From NCBI GenBank assembly GCA_011317545.1, contig WUJK01000001.1, forward strand, positions 4,011,001 to 4,075,000: a stretch of 64,000 nt of DNA, written 5' to 3'. A program made the position numbers and the translations under genes. Origin of the DNA: Coniella vitis. Lineage: Eukaryota; Ascomycota; Sordariomycetes; Diaporthales; Schizoparmaceae. The notes under the pieces are model-generated. The model worked only from the letters and a program-made list of their open reading frames with translations. It had not been told where the DNA came from and made no database searches. Of the stretch, positions 47,719 through 59,862 are shown one piece after another (the first letter of the stretch is position 1; every line of letters begins with the position of its first letter).

Positions 47719-50549
47719 GAGGGCGGATTCAGGCCGACACAAGAGGAGAGCAAGGCGGAGGAGGAGCAGGAGCAGAAGGAGGAGCAGGAGCAGGGTGGAG
47801 TGCAAAGATGGCCGAGAGAGCACGAGGACAAGACGCTCTCTTGCCGGGCGGTCGGCCGGGTAATATAGTGGCATGTATCTATACCGCCAGGGCGTCCCAA
47901 AGGGCGCCCACTTGTCGCTGGCTGTGATGGATCGCGTGTGGTCCCACGTCACGGCCATCGCTGGCCGCTTTCGCCGAGCACGACAACGCGCAGTGGCCTG
48001 GGGATGTTTGTGGGGCCGGCGGGGAAAACCCAGGCCGCCGGAAAGCGGCAGATACTTTGGCAGGCTGTCGACGACGACGCCGCCAAGAGGAAAGTGGCAG
48101 GTGCCGGCTAGAAGAAAGGGGCAGGGACGTCTTGGCTGGGCAGCGCTATGCTACTGTTACTTGAAGTACCATGGTACGTACATAGTCGTAGAATGTACCG
48201 TGGAGTTCCAGCAAGCACCGCGCAAGTGCAGCGGCAGTTTGCTGCTTCGTCCCCACCAGCGGACCCCTGCAGCACGCTGCCAAGACGCGGGGCCATGCGG
48301 GGACCATTCCAGAAGGAAGCACTCTGAACGCTGGGATGCCGCTACCCGCACCTGCGTAGGATTCTACTGTGTATGCACAGAGTAGCGGACCAACATCCAT
48401 CGGCGATATCGACATGCCCATCTTCCTTTCCACTCGCCACAAACGCTATCACCGCAGAATGGACACGCAGAGTTTGCCCAGAACCCTGCAAGCAGCCTGT
48501 GATCCACTCTCCGTGCTCACGACTCTGTCCATAGTCACAGCTGTGGTGGAGACCGCGGACTTTCACGGCGACGCCAGTTGAGCACGTTGCAGGCCCTCTT
48601 TTGTGCCATGTGAGAAGAGCAAGGCTAGTTACAAAGTACATAGGACCAACAACGTGCTATCTAATGGCTCTCTCTCCTTTCCACCCTCTCCCTCTCTTGT
48701 GGATGGCTGCAAAGATGCTGCACGGCAGGCCAGACACAACCAAGACTGTGCTGTACGAATCTAACTCCAAACCCGAGGTATTTTTGATGATATCAACAGC
48801 AGACTCGGTGTCTGCAACGCTGCCAGGGCCGATTGCAACCATCTTGCTCACCGTTCCTGAGGATGATGGTGGTGTGTAATTTAACAGAAAACCTTATTCG
48901 GTACGACTTGCCGCCCCGTGTGACACCATGATAAGGCTCTTGGTGTTGGACCATCATGCGTGTGAGAATCAGCGTTTGGTCTTACAAAGCTAATCCTCCC
49001 CAGCATAGTACTTTATGTCATGTTCTTCTAGAGACCCGGATCCACCCTGCACGACAGGCCCAGGGACTACATAGTACCAAGTATGATGGCCGGCATTGGC
49101 GTGAGCCAGGGGGGGACGGGATTTTCCCTTGACTGTACTATATATCTTCCTTTGGGCATGACTTTGGCCGAGTCGTGAACGGTTAGCCTTTGTTGGGTGG
49201 AGTTGTTTCAACCTTTTTGACCTCATCGAACTCAAATGAACGGTATATTCGGCTGTGGTTGGCTGCCCGAGAGCAGCTACCGCCAACGCCTTGCCAGCCA
49301 GATCCACACGCATGAATTTGCAGGGCTGTTGATTCTATCATGGCGTCGATAGTAGTGCAAACGTGGCATGGTTCATGGCACGGTCCGGCCCGAGGAGAAC
49401 ACAGCAGGCAAGCCTTGCCAATAAGTGGTTCTTTTTTTCGCGCAAACTATCGCAATAAAAAGCTCGCCCAAGAATCACCGAAGGAGCGCATCCTCCAAGA
49501 GGAATTTGGAAGTTGCATGCGATACATGGCACACAAAACGCCTTCCTGTTGTTTCTCCATTCACGGAGGAAATCAAGTGCGATACTTGTCAATGTTGAAG
49601 ACTTGACCAATCTCTGGCTATTATTCTTATTCTTATTATTCTTCTTCTTCTCCTTCTTCGTCGTCTTCTTCTCAATTCTTCTTCTTTTTTCTTTTGGATT
49701 GAATTTCTCATTCAGTGCTACGCATGTACTGTTTCGATCAATTGGCCTCAAGTGCTGTCTTCTTTGAGCCTCCACGTCGATCGTCGTTGGCAACCCTCGC
49801 AGCGGCTTAGTCATACATAAAAGTGACTATGCATCAACAGCCTCTCTCAACTGTCTCAACAAATAGGTGAGGCATCCATTGCAATGAAACGCTTCAGTAC
49901 ACCAGAAGATAAACTCAATTTGGATAGTCAGATTTGGAATAAATCATGGTCTCTTGGTGATTGTTTTCCCGCTTTGTTCTCTTATACAGATAAACCAGCC
50001 CCGTTTCCTCCTTGCCCCCGAGCTCAGATGACCGCCCACCTTTTCTTTATATTCTGCCCGATTCAGCACAGGTGCATGCGGAAATATGTAATGTACTCTC
50101 TCTCTCTCTCTCTTCACTCAACATGCACGATTTGTCAAGCTCATCCCTCCCATTGTTCGTGCGTTTTCATCTAGCGTGGCTGTCCTGTCCTGTTTCTTCT
50201 TTCTGATCTGTGCGCATTTGAGCAGTGCTCTGCAGGAGTCGTAGTCGTCTCACCACAGAGGGAAGAAGACACGTTTGGAATGACTCATTTTTGAGCCTGC
50301 GCATCTTTCCAACAAATAATCGTAGATAAAGACATTCGCAAGGACAGTGTGCTTCTCCAGTGTCATTTATTGATCTTCACATTTGAGCCTTTTTCCAAGT
50401 GACGTTCTTGAATACTGTCGCGGTCGTAAAAGGTTTGGATCTATCTCATCGTAACAGTGGAAGTAGGATCACGCTGGCCATGTTCTGAAACTGAACAGCT
50501 TCCGCGAAACTGAAAGAAAGAAACTCGACAACAAGACCAGCCACCAGCA
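47719..50549. other. Divergent intergenic region, no gene supported
   Basis: About 2.8 kb between the divergent esterase (-) and acetyltransferase (+) genes. Small frames (under 170 codons) overlap each other with no motif. It contains a perfect 12-base palindrome GTACCATGGTAC near 48167-48178, a TTC/ATT-rich triplet region at 49618-49690, and a CT repeat at 50098-50113. Confidence 0.45.
47861..47869 (-). promoter_or_regulatory. Candidate TATA element of the tannase/feruloyl esterase gene
   Basis: On the minus strand the sequence reads ACTATATTA about 145 bases upstream of the chosen start codon, with a second TATAGATA-like element 15 bases further upstream. A purine/pyrimidine-skewed leader (GAG/CAG triplets on the plus strand, 47750-47800) separates it from the start. 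Confidence 0.3.
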
Positions 50550-51862
50550 ATGCCACTATATCCTCCCCCCTCGTCCATCCGCCTCCGCCCCGCCACACAA
50601 GCCGACATCCCCCGCCTCACCACCATCCTCATCCGCGCGTTTCGCCCGGGCCCCTGGAGCGCCGTGCTCTTCCCTCCGCACCTGCGCTCCCCCGGCTCCG
50701 TCTCCACGAGTGAGGCCAGTGGGGAGCCCGAGGCCCCCAGAATGGACGACGACGACGACGACTGCACGGACGAGTTCCATTGGCGCGCAGGCGTCTTGGC
50801 TGCGGACTTGGCCAAGCCTGGACGGAGGTACATTCTCGCTGTCCAATCGGACAAATCGACGTCGACAGAGCCTTGCACAGCGGCCCCGATATGTCAGGGC
50901 CGCCGCACGGAGCATCACGGACCGCCATCAGCAGACAGCAGCCTCCAAGTGCGCCCGCAGCAAAGGGAAGGGGCGCAAGAGGAGGCCATTCTCGGGTGGG
51001 CCAGCTGGGTCGACCAGCCCATCTATGCTCCTCCTCCTCCAGATGACAGTGACACTGGTCTTGGTCTCTCTCCACCACCACCATCATCATCATCATCATC
51101 GCACCTCACTCCCGCACAGATAGCAGCGGAACGGCAGGCGACATGGGGCTCGTTGCACCCGCCCGGGCTGGACGTTGCTGCGTTTGAGGATCTGGTCAGG
51201 CGGGGGGAGGCTGTGGAGGCCTTTGCCAAACAGGCTTTGGTTGGTGAAGGAGGTGGATGGGTGGATGCTGTTGGTAAGTCCTGCGTGTTTTTTGCTGTTC
51301 TTGTCCCATCGCCATGTTCTTTATTTTTCCCTCTCCCTTTCATTTCCTTTTATTACACTCTTGCGTGGTGGATATTGCCAATACTATATTTCTCTTTCCC
51401 ATCCTTCATTCTCTTCCTCTGTTGGATTTGTGTATATTTGTCTTCCACCATATTCATTCCCCCTTTCCACTCAGGGGAATATCCATCACCGCTCACCCCC
51501 CATCATAAGTTAAGCCCGACCAACCGCATATATAGATTCAAACAAATATCTTCACATTCGTATACCAGAAAAAGAAAGTCCTAACACTCCTGCAACCAGA
51601 ACTCCACTACCTCGTCATCGACCCTCCCCACCAACGCAAAGGCATCGGTCACCACCTCCTCCGCGAAGGACTCGCTTGGGCAGCCACATCTACACCCATA
51701 GCCACTACCACCACCACCACCACCAAAACGAAACCAGTCTGGCTCCGATCCACCCCCGAGGGACGGCTCCTATACCGCTCCCTCGGTTTCGAACAGGTCG
51801 GCCCTAGCGACGGGATCCGTGTCTTGGGTCATGAACAATATCCCATGGTTTACCGGCACTGA
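50550..51862 (+). CDS. GNAT-family N-acetyltransferase
   Basis: Two exons (50550-51273 and 51600-51862) separated by a long 326-base GT-AG intron give 328 residues. GNAT enzymes transfer the acetyl group of acetyl-CoA to an amine. The start (IRLRPATQADIPRLTTILIRAF) is the classic GNAT beta1-alpha1; exon 2 carries the acetyl-CoA pyrophosphate-binding motif A, LHYLVIDPPHQRKGIGHHLL, and the final strand region RLLYRSLGFEQVG. Between them lies a large disordered insert rich in Asp, Pro and Ser, partly from GAC and CAT microsatellites (around 50747-50765 and 51083-51098). The substrate is unknown; fungal relatives are often annotated only as acetyltransferases. Exon 2 was too short for an obvious long frame and was located by motif and phase (G of the donor codon plus AA of the acceptor give Glu). 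A TCCACC triplet repeat encodes a Thr run at about 51705-51725. Confidence 0.85.
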
Positions 51863-52537
51863 GTAGAGTAGAGGCAAATAGAGTGAGGATCGTATTGTTG
51901 TTCCTTTTTTGGGGTTGTTTTTTGTGACCATAATATATATTATATGTGCTGCTGCTACCGCTGTCACGTTTCTCTTGCCAAGAGCTCAGAAAGTAGATTC
52001 CTAGACATCATCCTGCCCGGCACCCGACAGTTACAATGTTCCAAACATTCCATCAAAGGACCGACTGGCTGGCTAGCTGACGGGCCGTCAGATGAGAATC
52101 TCCCTCTTCTTATAGTAGTTGTGATGTACATCGCGGCCACTTTAACGACAAAAGAAAACGAGGTGGAACACCCGTCGCCCGCTTTAAAGGGTATCATGAC
52201 ATGGAAATTACATATCCATACCCTACCCTACCCACAAAAGCGAGACTTTGAATTATCATCAGAAGAAACCGCTTCTATTTTTGCCTAAACATCAGATAGA
52301 TGAAGGACTTATACTCTATATTGCCAAGCTCACCCATAACTTGTGCTCCATCCAGCAAAGGTGGGCTGCTGAGCTGGCTTGATGGTACTCATAGTTTCCG
52401 TCTTCAAAGGTTTCTTCCACGCCGGCATATTCCAATCACACCATATCAGACATCGCTAAATCCCAAACAGATACCGGAAAGATCCGCCGTAATCATTAAA
52501 TCGTTCCGAGAACGCGACCATGCAAAGCACGGCCACT
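51863..52537. other. Convergent 3' intergenic spacer
   Basis: About 670 bases between the acetyltransferase (+) and UVDE (-) stop codons. AT-rich, with TATATATTATAT at 51932-51943 that may belong to a polyadenylation region. No gene supported. Confidence 0.4.
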
Positions 52538-55013
52538 TCATTCTTCATCAATCACGGGTGGGTGGGCTTCCGCTAAACCCGGGGTTGCCTTGCGCTCCTT
52601 CTTCTTGGGCCCCAACCACGCTTCAAAACCCACTGGCCAGTAAACCCGACCTTGCGGACCGCCCATTCCAAAATCTTCTGGACTCACAATCAAGGGTCCA
52701 GTGGTAGGATCGAGCTCCGTTGTCTGCCCGTCAAGCCCTTCCTCCTGGTTTCCTTCCCCTCCTTCACTGCTAGATTTGGCCTTTCCTTTCTTGGCAGATG
52801 TTTTCCTGGCCCTTTTTACGCGTGGGGCAGGGCGGTCCTGATCTTCACGCTCATGCGCCACCACGTCCGCAATGTTGGCGTGCCCTGGTAACTTGAACGT
52901 CCGCATTAATTCAAACACGGCCTGCTCCTTGTCTTTTGCCTCAATCATGAGATCTGCATCTGGTGGACATGGGGGTAGAGTCGCGACCCGAGCACTGTGC
53001 TTTCGCCTGTCACGGGGCGTCACAGCTCCGGCACAGGGCTCCGAATAGTGCATTTTTTGCTTGATGCCTTTGCGAGTCCAGGTGGCAGTGATGCGCGCGC
53101 TGATTTCCGGCTGAGAAATATCGAATGTTCCCTCTCGGTAATGCTGAGAGTCAAATACAATATTGTGGTGGTGGTAGTCGAGCACCAGAGGGATGTTTAG
53201 CTCTTCACAGATGGGAAGCAAATCGTGCACCGACCAAGCAACATCATCATTCTCCAGTACAAGTCGACGCTTAATCGAGTCCGAGAGCTTGGCGTAATTT
53301 TCGCGGAAACGGTCTAGAGTCGCAGGTTTACCGCCTGCCTCGGCAAAGGTGCCTCCCATGTGCATAATCATGACAGCATCGCGATCCTGTTGTGGCGGCA
53401 GCTTCAGCAGCGATAACAATTCGTCGTGATACTCCAAGTCCCGGATCGCCGCAGTAACGACTTGCTTTCGGGGCGATCCAAGTTGCGTAAACTGTATAGA
53501 GCGCAATAAGTGTAAGGTTTGTAGTTCGTCGCACATTCTGGGAATTGACTGACCTGTCCAGGATGTGTCGTTAGACGGTGGCCTAGCTCAGTAGCAACCT
53601 TGCCTGCCTCGGCCAACACGTTGGAAGCAAAAGGAGCGAGCCGATACCCGTACTCGTCATGGCTTGCAAAGGGAAACATCTCGGAGCTGAGCCGCATGAA
53701 CCTGATACCATACTTGTGGTTCCAACGAAGCATCTTGATGATATCGTGAGCATTTGCCAAGCCCAGACCCTCGACCCATTTCTGCCCTCTTTTGACATCA
53801 GGCTCTTGGCTCTTGTCGGGCCGGTTCTTGGTGGGGTGCTCAGGCTCCGTAGGGTTTGCTAACGGATAGCGATGCTCAATTATGGATGCAATGCGGCAAG
53901 TCCGCGAGCTAAAGACGGGTGGCTTTGCCGTGCGTAGATATGTGTTCAGGCAGGCCTGTCATGTATCAGTCGACGATCTGTGTAAATGCAGTATTGAAAA
54001 CGCGTCGAAGAAAAGCCAAACGGGTGACCAACATAACCTAATCGGCCCCGCCAGGGTAGTGGTAGAAAGTCGCTATTTACGGCTGGGGCTCGCTTGCCAA
54101 CCTTGTCAGCTCCCTCGACGAGATCACCGTGTAGATCTGCCTCCTCGTTGAAGACCGCATCTCGGGGCCCATCCTTTGCACCAGCCAAGTCTTTCACCGG
54201 CTTATCCTCGTCAGGAATCTCCGAGTTCGTGTCGCTGCTCTTGACAATTTGCGTCTCTTGGATCACCTGTTTGGAATGAGTGCCGACAGCCTTGTCCTGC
54301 GTAGTTCTTATGCTGCTCTCGAGGAGCTGCATTTTGCGCTTCTTGATGTCGCGCCTAAAGGTCTCCTCCATTTCCTCCAGACCTTGCATGGCACTGGCGA
54401 CATTCTTGTCCGTCTGCTTGCGACTTTCATCTCCGCTCTCCTTGAGAGACGCCTTTTTCCTGCGCATCTTGGTGGGCCTCTCAGAATCATGCGGAGACGA
54501 GGTGGCAGCCTGACGGGCGTCTTGGTCCTTGCGACTGGGCTGCTTGCGGGATGAAGGAGTTAGGCGAGTTGATCTGCGCGGGCCCAAGGAAGCCGCGCTG
54601 GGTGCAGACGATGTTGCGGCTTCTGACGATGATTGGTCGTGCTGTTGCTGTGGTTGTGGCGGGTCTTGCCCGTCGCCCTCCGGCATGGCAGCTTGTCTCT
54701 TCTTTCCACGCGACGGCATGGCAGTGAGACGAATGGTGGAGGAATGACGTCTCAAGGCAGGGGTTCTGTGCGACGCTGTCTGTGGTGCGGTGCCGCAGGC
54801 GTCAGGCATGCGAGAAGGGCAGCAACGCAGCGGCCGCTGTTGTGAACGTGCAGATGCGCTGCTGGCCAGGTGAGTGTAGCAAGAGAGATCTCGGCGACTG
54901 GGTCGACAACCCCTTAAGACGGCAAGGTGATGCGGCGATGGATAGAGGGGCGGTTGCTGTGCAGCCAGGCGGATCCTCGGCACGGTGAGCAACAGAGGCG
55001 AAGCAAAAGGCAT
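52538..55013 (-). CDS. uve1: UV-damage endonuclease (UVDE/Uve1)
   Basis: Three exons on the minus strand (55013-54033, 53955-53554, 53491-52538; introns 77 and 62 bases). From ATG 55013 the protein has 778 residues; from ATG 54719 it has 680. UVDE nicks DNA 5' to cyclobutane dimers and 6-4 photoproducts, starting an excision-repair route independent of NER. The TIM-barrel core is clear: RLGY-ACLNTYLR, FMRLSSEMFPFASH, RLTTHPGQ, then MIMHMGGTF, NDDVAWSVHDLLPICEEL, PLVLDYHHHNI and SDLMIEAKDKEQAVFEL-like DLMIEAKDKEQAV, which supply the metal-binding His/Glu/Asp. The N-terminal ~230 residues (after 54719) are charged and low-complexity, and the C-terminus has a Lys/Arg-rich RVKRARKTSAKKGKAK, both suited to nuclear import. 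The first donor (GTTGGT at 54032) is weak but is the only one that restores GYACLNTYLR. Confidence 0.92.
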
Positions 55014-55981
55014 GCGAATATGGTGAGTGCTGGCAGTCCCGAGCACTGAGTGTAACAGTGGGGGGTTTCTTTTTCCTGCTGTGTTGTTGTCGATGTCGCC
55101 GTGGTCGTTTTTGTCTGGCAAACTCTGCAAGTAATTATTACTGCTCAGCTGCTGTATTTTTATTTTGCCAACTGAGCAGGTGATGGTACCTGCAATCGAA
55201 ACGGCAGGAGCGAGGGTGAGGGTGGCGGAACTTCCGAGTTGGTGCGGTCACTGCTTTTCCTGAATGAATCATAGGGGACCAAGACATCATGTACTGCGGG
55301 ACATGCATAGTAGTATACATAGTGCTAGCATGAGGTACCTGCACAAGGCTGACGGGGCCCATGGCGCTCTAGCCCCCGGTTGGATGGGCTCTGGCAGCTG
55401 CTGGGTGCCAGGGCGCTTCATATTGCAAACAGTAAGTACTATGTATGTAATTACATAGTCGTGGCTCGGAGCTCTGAGCGACGCTTTGATTGGCTGCACA
55501 GGCGCAGGGCCTCCGAGTACACGAAGTTATCCGCAGGCGCGGTCTCAGTCGACACAAACTGAGGGTGTGGGAGAGGTACCGAGGTACTTGATACACTCAC
55601 ACATACGACAGACCATAGTAGTATGCATATCGCCGCCGGTTTGCTCGCTACTTGTTATATAGCAGTAACCTATGGAGGAGTAAGTACATAGTAACAAATA
55701 CAAAGATTATGGCTAGCCCTTGCGCTAGTCGGGGAAAAACTACGCAAGAGCATTGCGCGTGAAAAATGCAGCGTCCATCTGGCTGGGACTGGGCGAGCCG
55801 TTTTGGCCGTTGCAGACGACGCAAGCAGCAGCCATGCTCGCTTATCTTGAAGATTGATACAAACTGTGGTGGAAGAAGTTGACCAATCGGAGGCTTGGGT
55901 GAGGAAATAGCCACAGTTCTGATAGTTGGGCAACGGGCCATGACCATTACATACCCACAAGGTATACAAGTAATACATGGG

Positions 55982-55997
55982 GCAAGTACGTACTTGC
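55982..55997. repeat. 16-base perfect palindrome GCAAGTACGTACTTGC
   Basis: Each 8-base half is the exact reverse complement of the other. It sits in an intergenic stretch with many related GTAC-core sequences. A 16-base palindrome of similar type is at 276-291. Confidence 0.7.
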
Positions 55998-56905
55998 AGG
56001 CACATTGTCTGGTTTTTCTCTCACAGTCGTATACCCATGCTGATCCTCCAAGTGCTACATCGTACAGGACACGGGGGTCCAAGGAGCAGTGATGAAATCA
56101 GAGCATAGGAAGTCTGGGCGGCTGCAGAAAATAAAAGAAAGAAAAGAAAGCCCTTCGAATCCAGTAGCCAAACAACGTCATTGCGATCGGGCCCAAGCAT
56201 CAGCTAGCCCCGGCAAACAGACGCTCTCCCTCGTCCCATGACCGACAAGGCCCTCGCTTTGAAGAGAGAACAAAAGAAAAAAGCAGCGGTAGATTGTTCG
56301 TTAAATAGCCGATCTCCACGCCCGAGACCGCAATTGCCCCCTGCTCTCCTCCTAGCAGCTTTGTGTCAACCATTCCAATATATCATAACAGAGGGAAACA
56401 GACGCCAAATCAACGGCACTTGGAATTTATACAGTAGAGGGCCCAGACCGAGTACAACTTCTTGCCGACTCTAGGAAGCAAGCCCAGAATGGAGCTGGAA
56501 TGACGATAAAAGTCGGAAATGGTTGAATCATCCATCACCTGAAAGCTCGTGAGATTTGCCGCATCTCAGGGGATTCTGTGTTGCCAAGATTTTGATAGGC
56601 GGGATAGACTCCCCATGTATGTGGTGCGCCCCAAAGTGAAGGGAGATGTCGTCCCTTGGACCCTATGACGTGACGGCCTGCAGCACCCCCTGCCACTCAG
56701 CGATTGGAGATCCCTGCTTAGTGCCAGTCTCGTCCGTTGTCATACATAGTACATAGCAGTACTTTGCAGTTGTGTACCTTGGTACAAAGCATTTGTCAAT
56801 ATCGATCAAGCATCATCGCCCCGATCAGATGACCATTGATACGGAGGAGCTGAGTTGCCATCCAGCCTTCGGGCATACATAGGAGGTGAACGGCTGAAGA
56901 TTCTC

Positions 56906-56922
56906 TACTATGATACATAGTA
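56906..56922. repeat. Inverted pair TACTATG-ATA-CATAGTA
   Basis: Seven-base perfect arms with a three-base spacer, followed immediately by TACATAATACTAAGTA. Same motif as the pair at 27224-27245. Confidence 0.6.
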
Positions 56923-59862
56923 TACATAATACTAAGTATCTGCCATGCTTACTAAGGACACAAATCTCGGACCTTGAGCCCTGTACGGACATTTTCTTCC
57001 GGCTCCGAGCAAAACGTCACATTAACAAGAAGCTTTTTCTGGAACTGTGAAAGCCGTTCTACGTGCTAAATACGGTTCTGGAAATGCAGCAAAGAAGAAC
57101 TCGTTCCATAGGCCTATGTGGAAAGTTTTGCCATACCATGTACAGTACATAAATCCACAAACCTCCTTATGCCTCCGCTTGGAACGCTCAAGTGATCTTT
57201 CGGGGCCACAATGGCTGCAAGGAAGCAGTTCTGGAATGTACTTATGGCTTGTAGTACAATATCTACATGAGTATGCTCTAACCTCGGTAGACACCTTTTA
57301 GCAGTCCTTATCTGTATGACCGTACATTCCAGTCGCGCTGTTCTGTCTGCTTCTGCTTCTCCATCATGACGTACTTGTGTACTTGCCGCACCCGCTCGGT
57401 CCTCTTCGCGTGTATTTACCCTATGTAGTTCTTTGGCTTGATGTTTGTGCCCTTCTTTTCCCAGATTAGGAACTGGCTGCAATTGGCACGCAGACCATAC
57501 TATGTACAGCTCTCTGAGTACTGTGTAAACGTATCTCTCAGTTCATTGCCGGTGTGTGGGTCAATAGAGAAAGTTCTATGGATCTAACTTGTGGTGCCGA
57601 TCTCAGAAACACACAACAAGCAAGTGGAGGAGATCGTGTCTTCAAGATCGGACCATTTAATCAGCTGGGATGCACCCAGGCTTGGACATCGTGTGTTCAA
57701 AGTTGCAAGAAAGCACTGAAAAGGTCTGAATCGAGATCAGCTAGCCCCCCATTTCTTCATATCGGGCGTCTCCTTTGCCGCTCCACTAACAAACCGCAGC
57801 ATGCGCTCTTCACTGTGAAGCCCTCCCGAGTGCGGTAGCCCCTCGCTTGGACGGCTTGGTCGTGGAGCAAACGGAGCAGACGGAGCAGACGAGCAAACAC
57901 TGGTATGGCACGAGAAACAATGCTCATGCAGTGCATCAACAGCTTTGGCTGGGGTTTGGCTGATGTGATCTAAATGCAAAAGCAGATGTTGTGAGGATGT
58001 CTCCCCGCCCAGACGCGATGTCCTAAAGCCAAATCATTCTTTATTGCTCTCCGTTTATGCCATGTTGGCCAGGTCTGTGTGCCCCGCGTCCCGGGAACAC
58101 GGCGCAGTTATTGTCTGTGCGAGTGGAAGCCACATACATGCCCTGTGGCTACGAATACAGCCTCAGTCAGGACAAGTATTCTGCACATCATTGGTGAGAG
58201 GCTGTTCATCTGGGGAAAAATCATTTTTCCTTCCTTTTCCAATGGTCTGCAAGGCGCTTCTCAAGAGATTTGATACCACTTTGCCATCCTCGCCTGTTGG
58301 CTGCATGTGTTTATACAACGTCTACGTCTCTTAATGATTCTAGGAGAACGTTACAACAACCCACTAACATTGCAAAGAGGGAGCGGCCATATTGCGGTGG
58401 GCAAACCCAAATGGAACTTGTATGTGCACGACTTTGCAGTCTCTTTGACGAGAGCTCTGCTTTTTATACTCATATATCAAGGTTAGTGATTAGGCTTTTG
58501 TGATAACTTCTCCTTGTTAAGATGGCTTTATCTGCTTTTAGGACTAGGAGCCCAGACATCGAGAAACTCTAGGTATTAGGATAAATCAAGAACAAGTCAC
58601 CTGAGATCGTAATTTATACTCCAACTTATACACCTTGCCGGGCGGGGGAATCCAATATCTTGCTTAACGGCGCCGAAAGCTGCTATAGTGAGCGCTCTTG
58701 CTGCACTTGGGTTGTTCTCTTGGCTGCCGCATTGGCAATCCGCCCAGGGGTTCAGTAAAGAGGTATGTCTCTTGTTAAAAAACACAGAAACGCGATATCA
58801 AGGGGTTCTGGAAAGAGACAGTCTAGCCTAGAGTGACTCACATCCCACAGCACCCAGAACCGGCGATGCACCTGTGCTATCAGGGATAAATAACCTTGGA
58901 GACTATTACCATGAACACTGGCAAAATGGCTCGTTGCTGTGTGCGAATGTCATTGAGATCGAGTGAGCCGTAACAACTCGCGTCAAATATAGATCAAGGC
59001 CAGGATCTTGTTTACTGCCTTCTCCTCCCGACTTGCTGCAGCTCTCTGACGACTCTTTCGTTGGCAAACTGTTATCAAATCAACAAGTTGACAGACACAT
59101 CAGTCAGATGGACTTATGCGGGACTGAACGCTGGCTGCACCCTTGGGGGCAAAGGACTGGGTGAGCAATGACAAGATACACCATATCCTACCGTTGGCTT
59201 GAGTCCAGACTCGTTCGACTTTACCGAGACGACAACCAGCCCGGTGAGAATTTCAGAGAGCATTTTTGGTAATATGCGAGGAGGAACCCAGCAACACTCA
59301 CTCTTATTTAGAGTATAGAGTAACGAGATGAGGAGATGCTGATGTAAACGTAGAGCCTAGGAAAGGGATTCAATCTCCCTGCTATATGAAGCCGAGTGGG
59401 CAAGATATGTATTTACCGTTGGTAGGTGCAACATAGCCTCCAACATTTTTGTGATATTGTTTCCTTTTTTCGCTCTGACGGGAGTTTCAATAGAAGTGGT
59501 AGTAGAGTAACTGCGATAAGGCTCTCTTCTAGATCACTTGTGTGGTGAGAATTCGTGATGAGAGGTGGATGGAGAAGAGAGAAACACGAAATGAAAACAC
59601 TTGAAGTGGATTCTCGCAGGCCTTTTGTTTCTGTCGAGGCACAGCACGACTTGCACAACTTCGAGGTCATCGAGGTCAACCGAAAAGACAGAAATCCGCT
59701 TGATATTTTGAACAGCATCGGAACAAGTGATGTGAGGAAGTGTTCCGCATCAACGAGGTGCTGATAGACGGGGTGGGGGGACTTTTGCCCATACACAACA
59801 CAGAGACAATAGTACATACATCAGACGGCACTCATGAAAACCTCACTGGACACTGACCCCCC

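Larger units (their letters stand above)
55014..59862. other. 4.8-kb intergenic region, no gene supported
   Basis: Upstream of UVDE and downstream of CYP53 (both minus strand). Frames are all under 145 codons and unconvincing. The left part (55,290-57,500) is unusually rich in TACTATG/CATAGTA and GTAC-containing short palindromes; the longest perfect one, GCAAGTACGTACTTGC, is at 55982-55997. The right part (58-59.8 kb) is AT-richer and featureless. Confidence 0.45.

Noticed and set aside
46909..47868. 319-codon plus-strand ORF opposite the esterase gene
   Set aside because: It is the antisense shadow of a GC-rich real gene with signal peptide and catalytic motifs; its own translation is Gly/Ala/Val/Arg-rich without motifs.
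47719..47958. Upstream extension of the esterase with a poly-Leu N-terminus
   Set aside because: The Leu run is coded by a CTC/CTG leader repeat; starting at 47718 gives a normal signal peptide, and a TATA-like element lies inside the extension.
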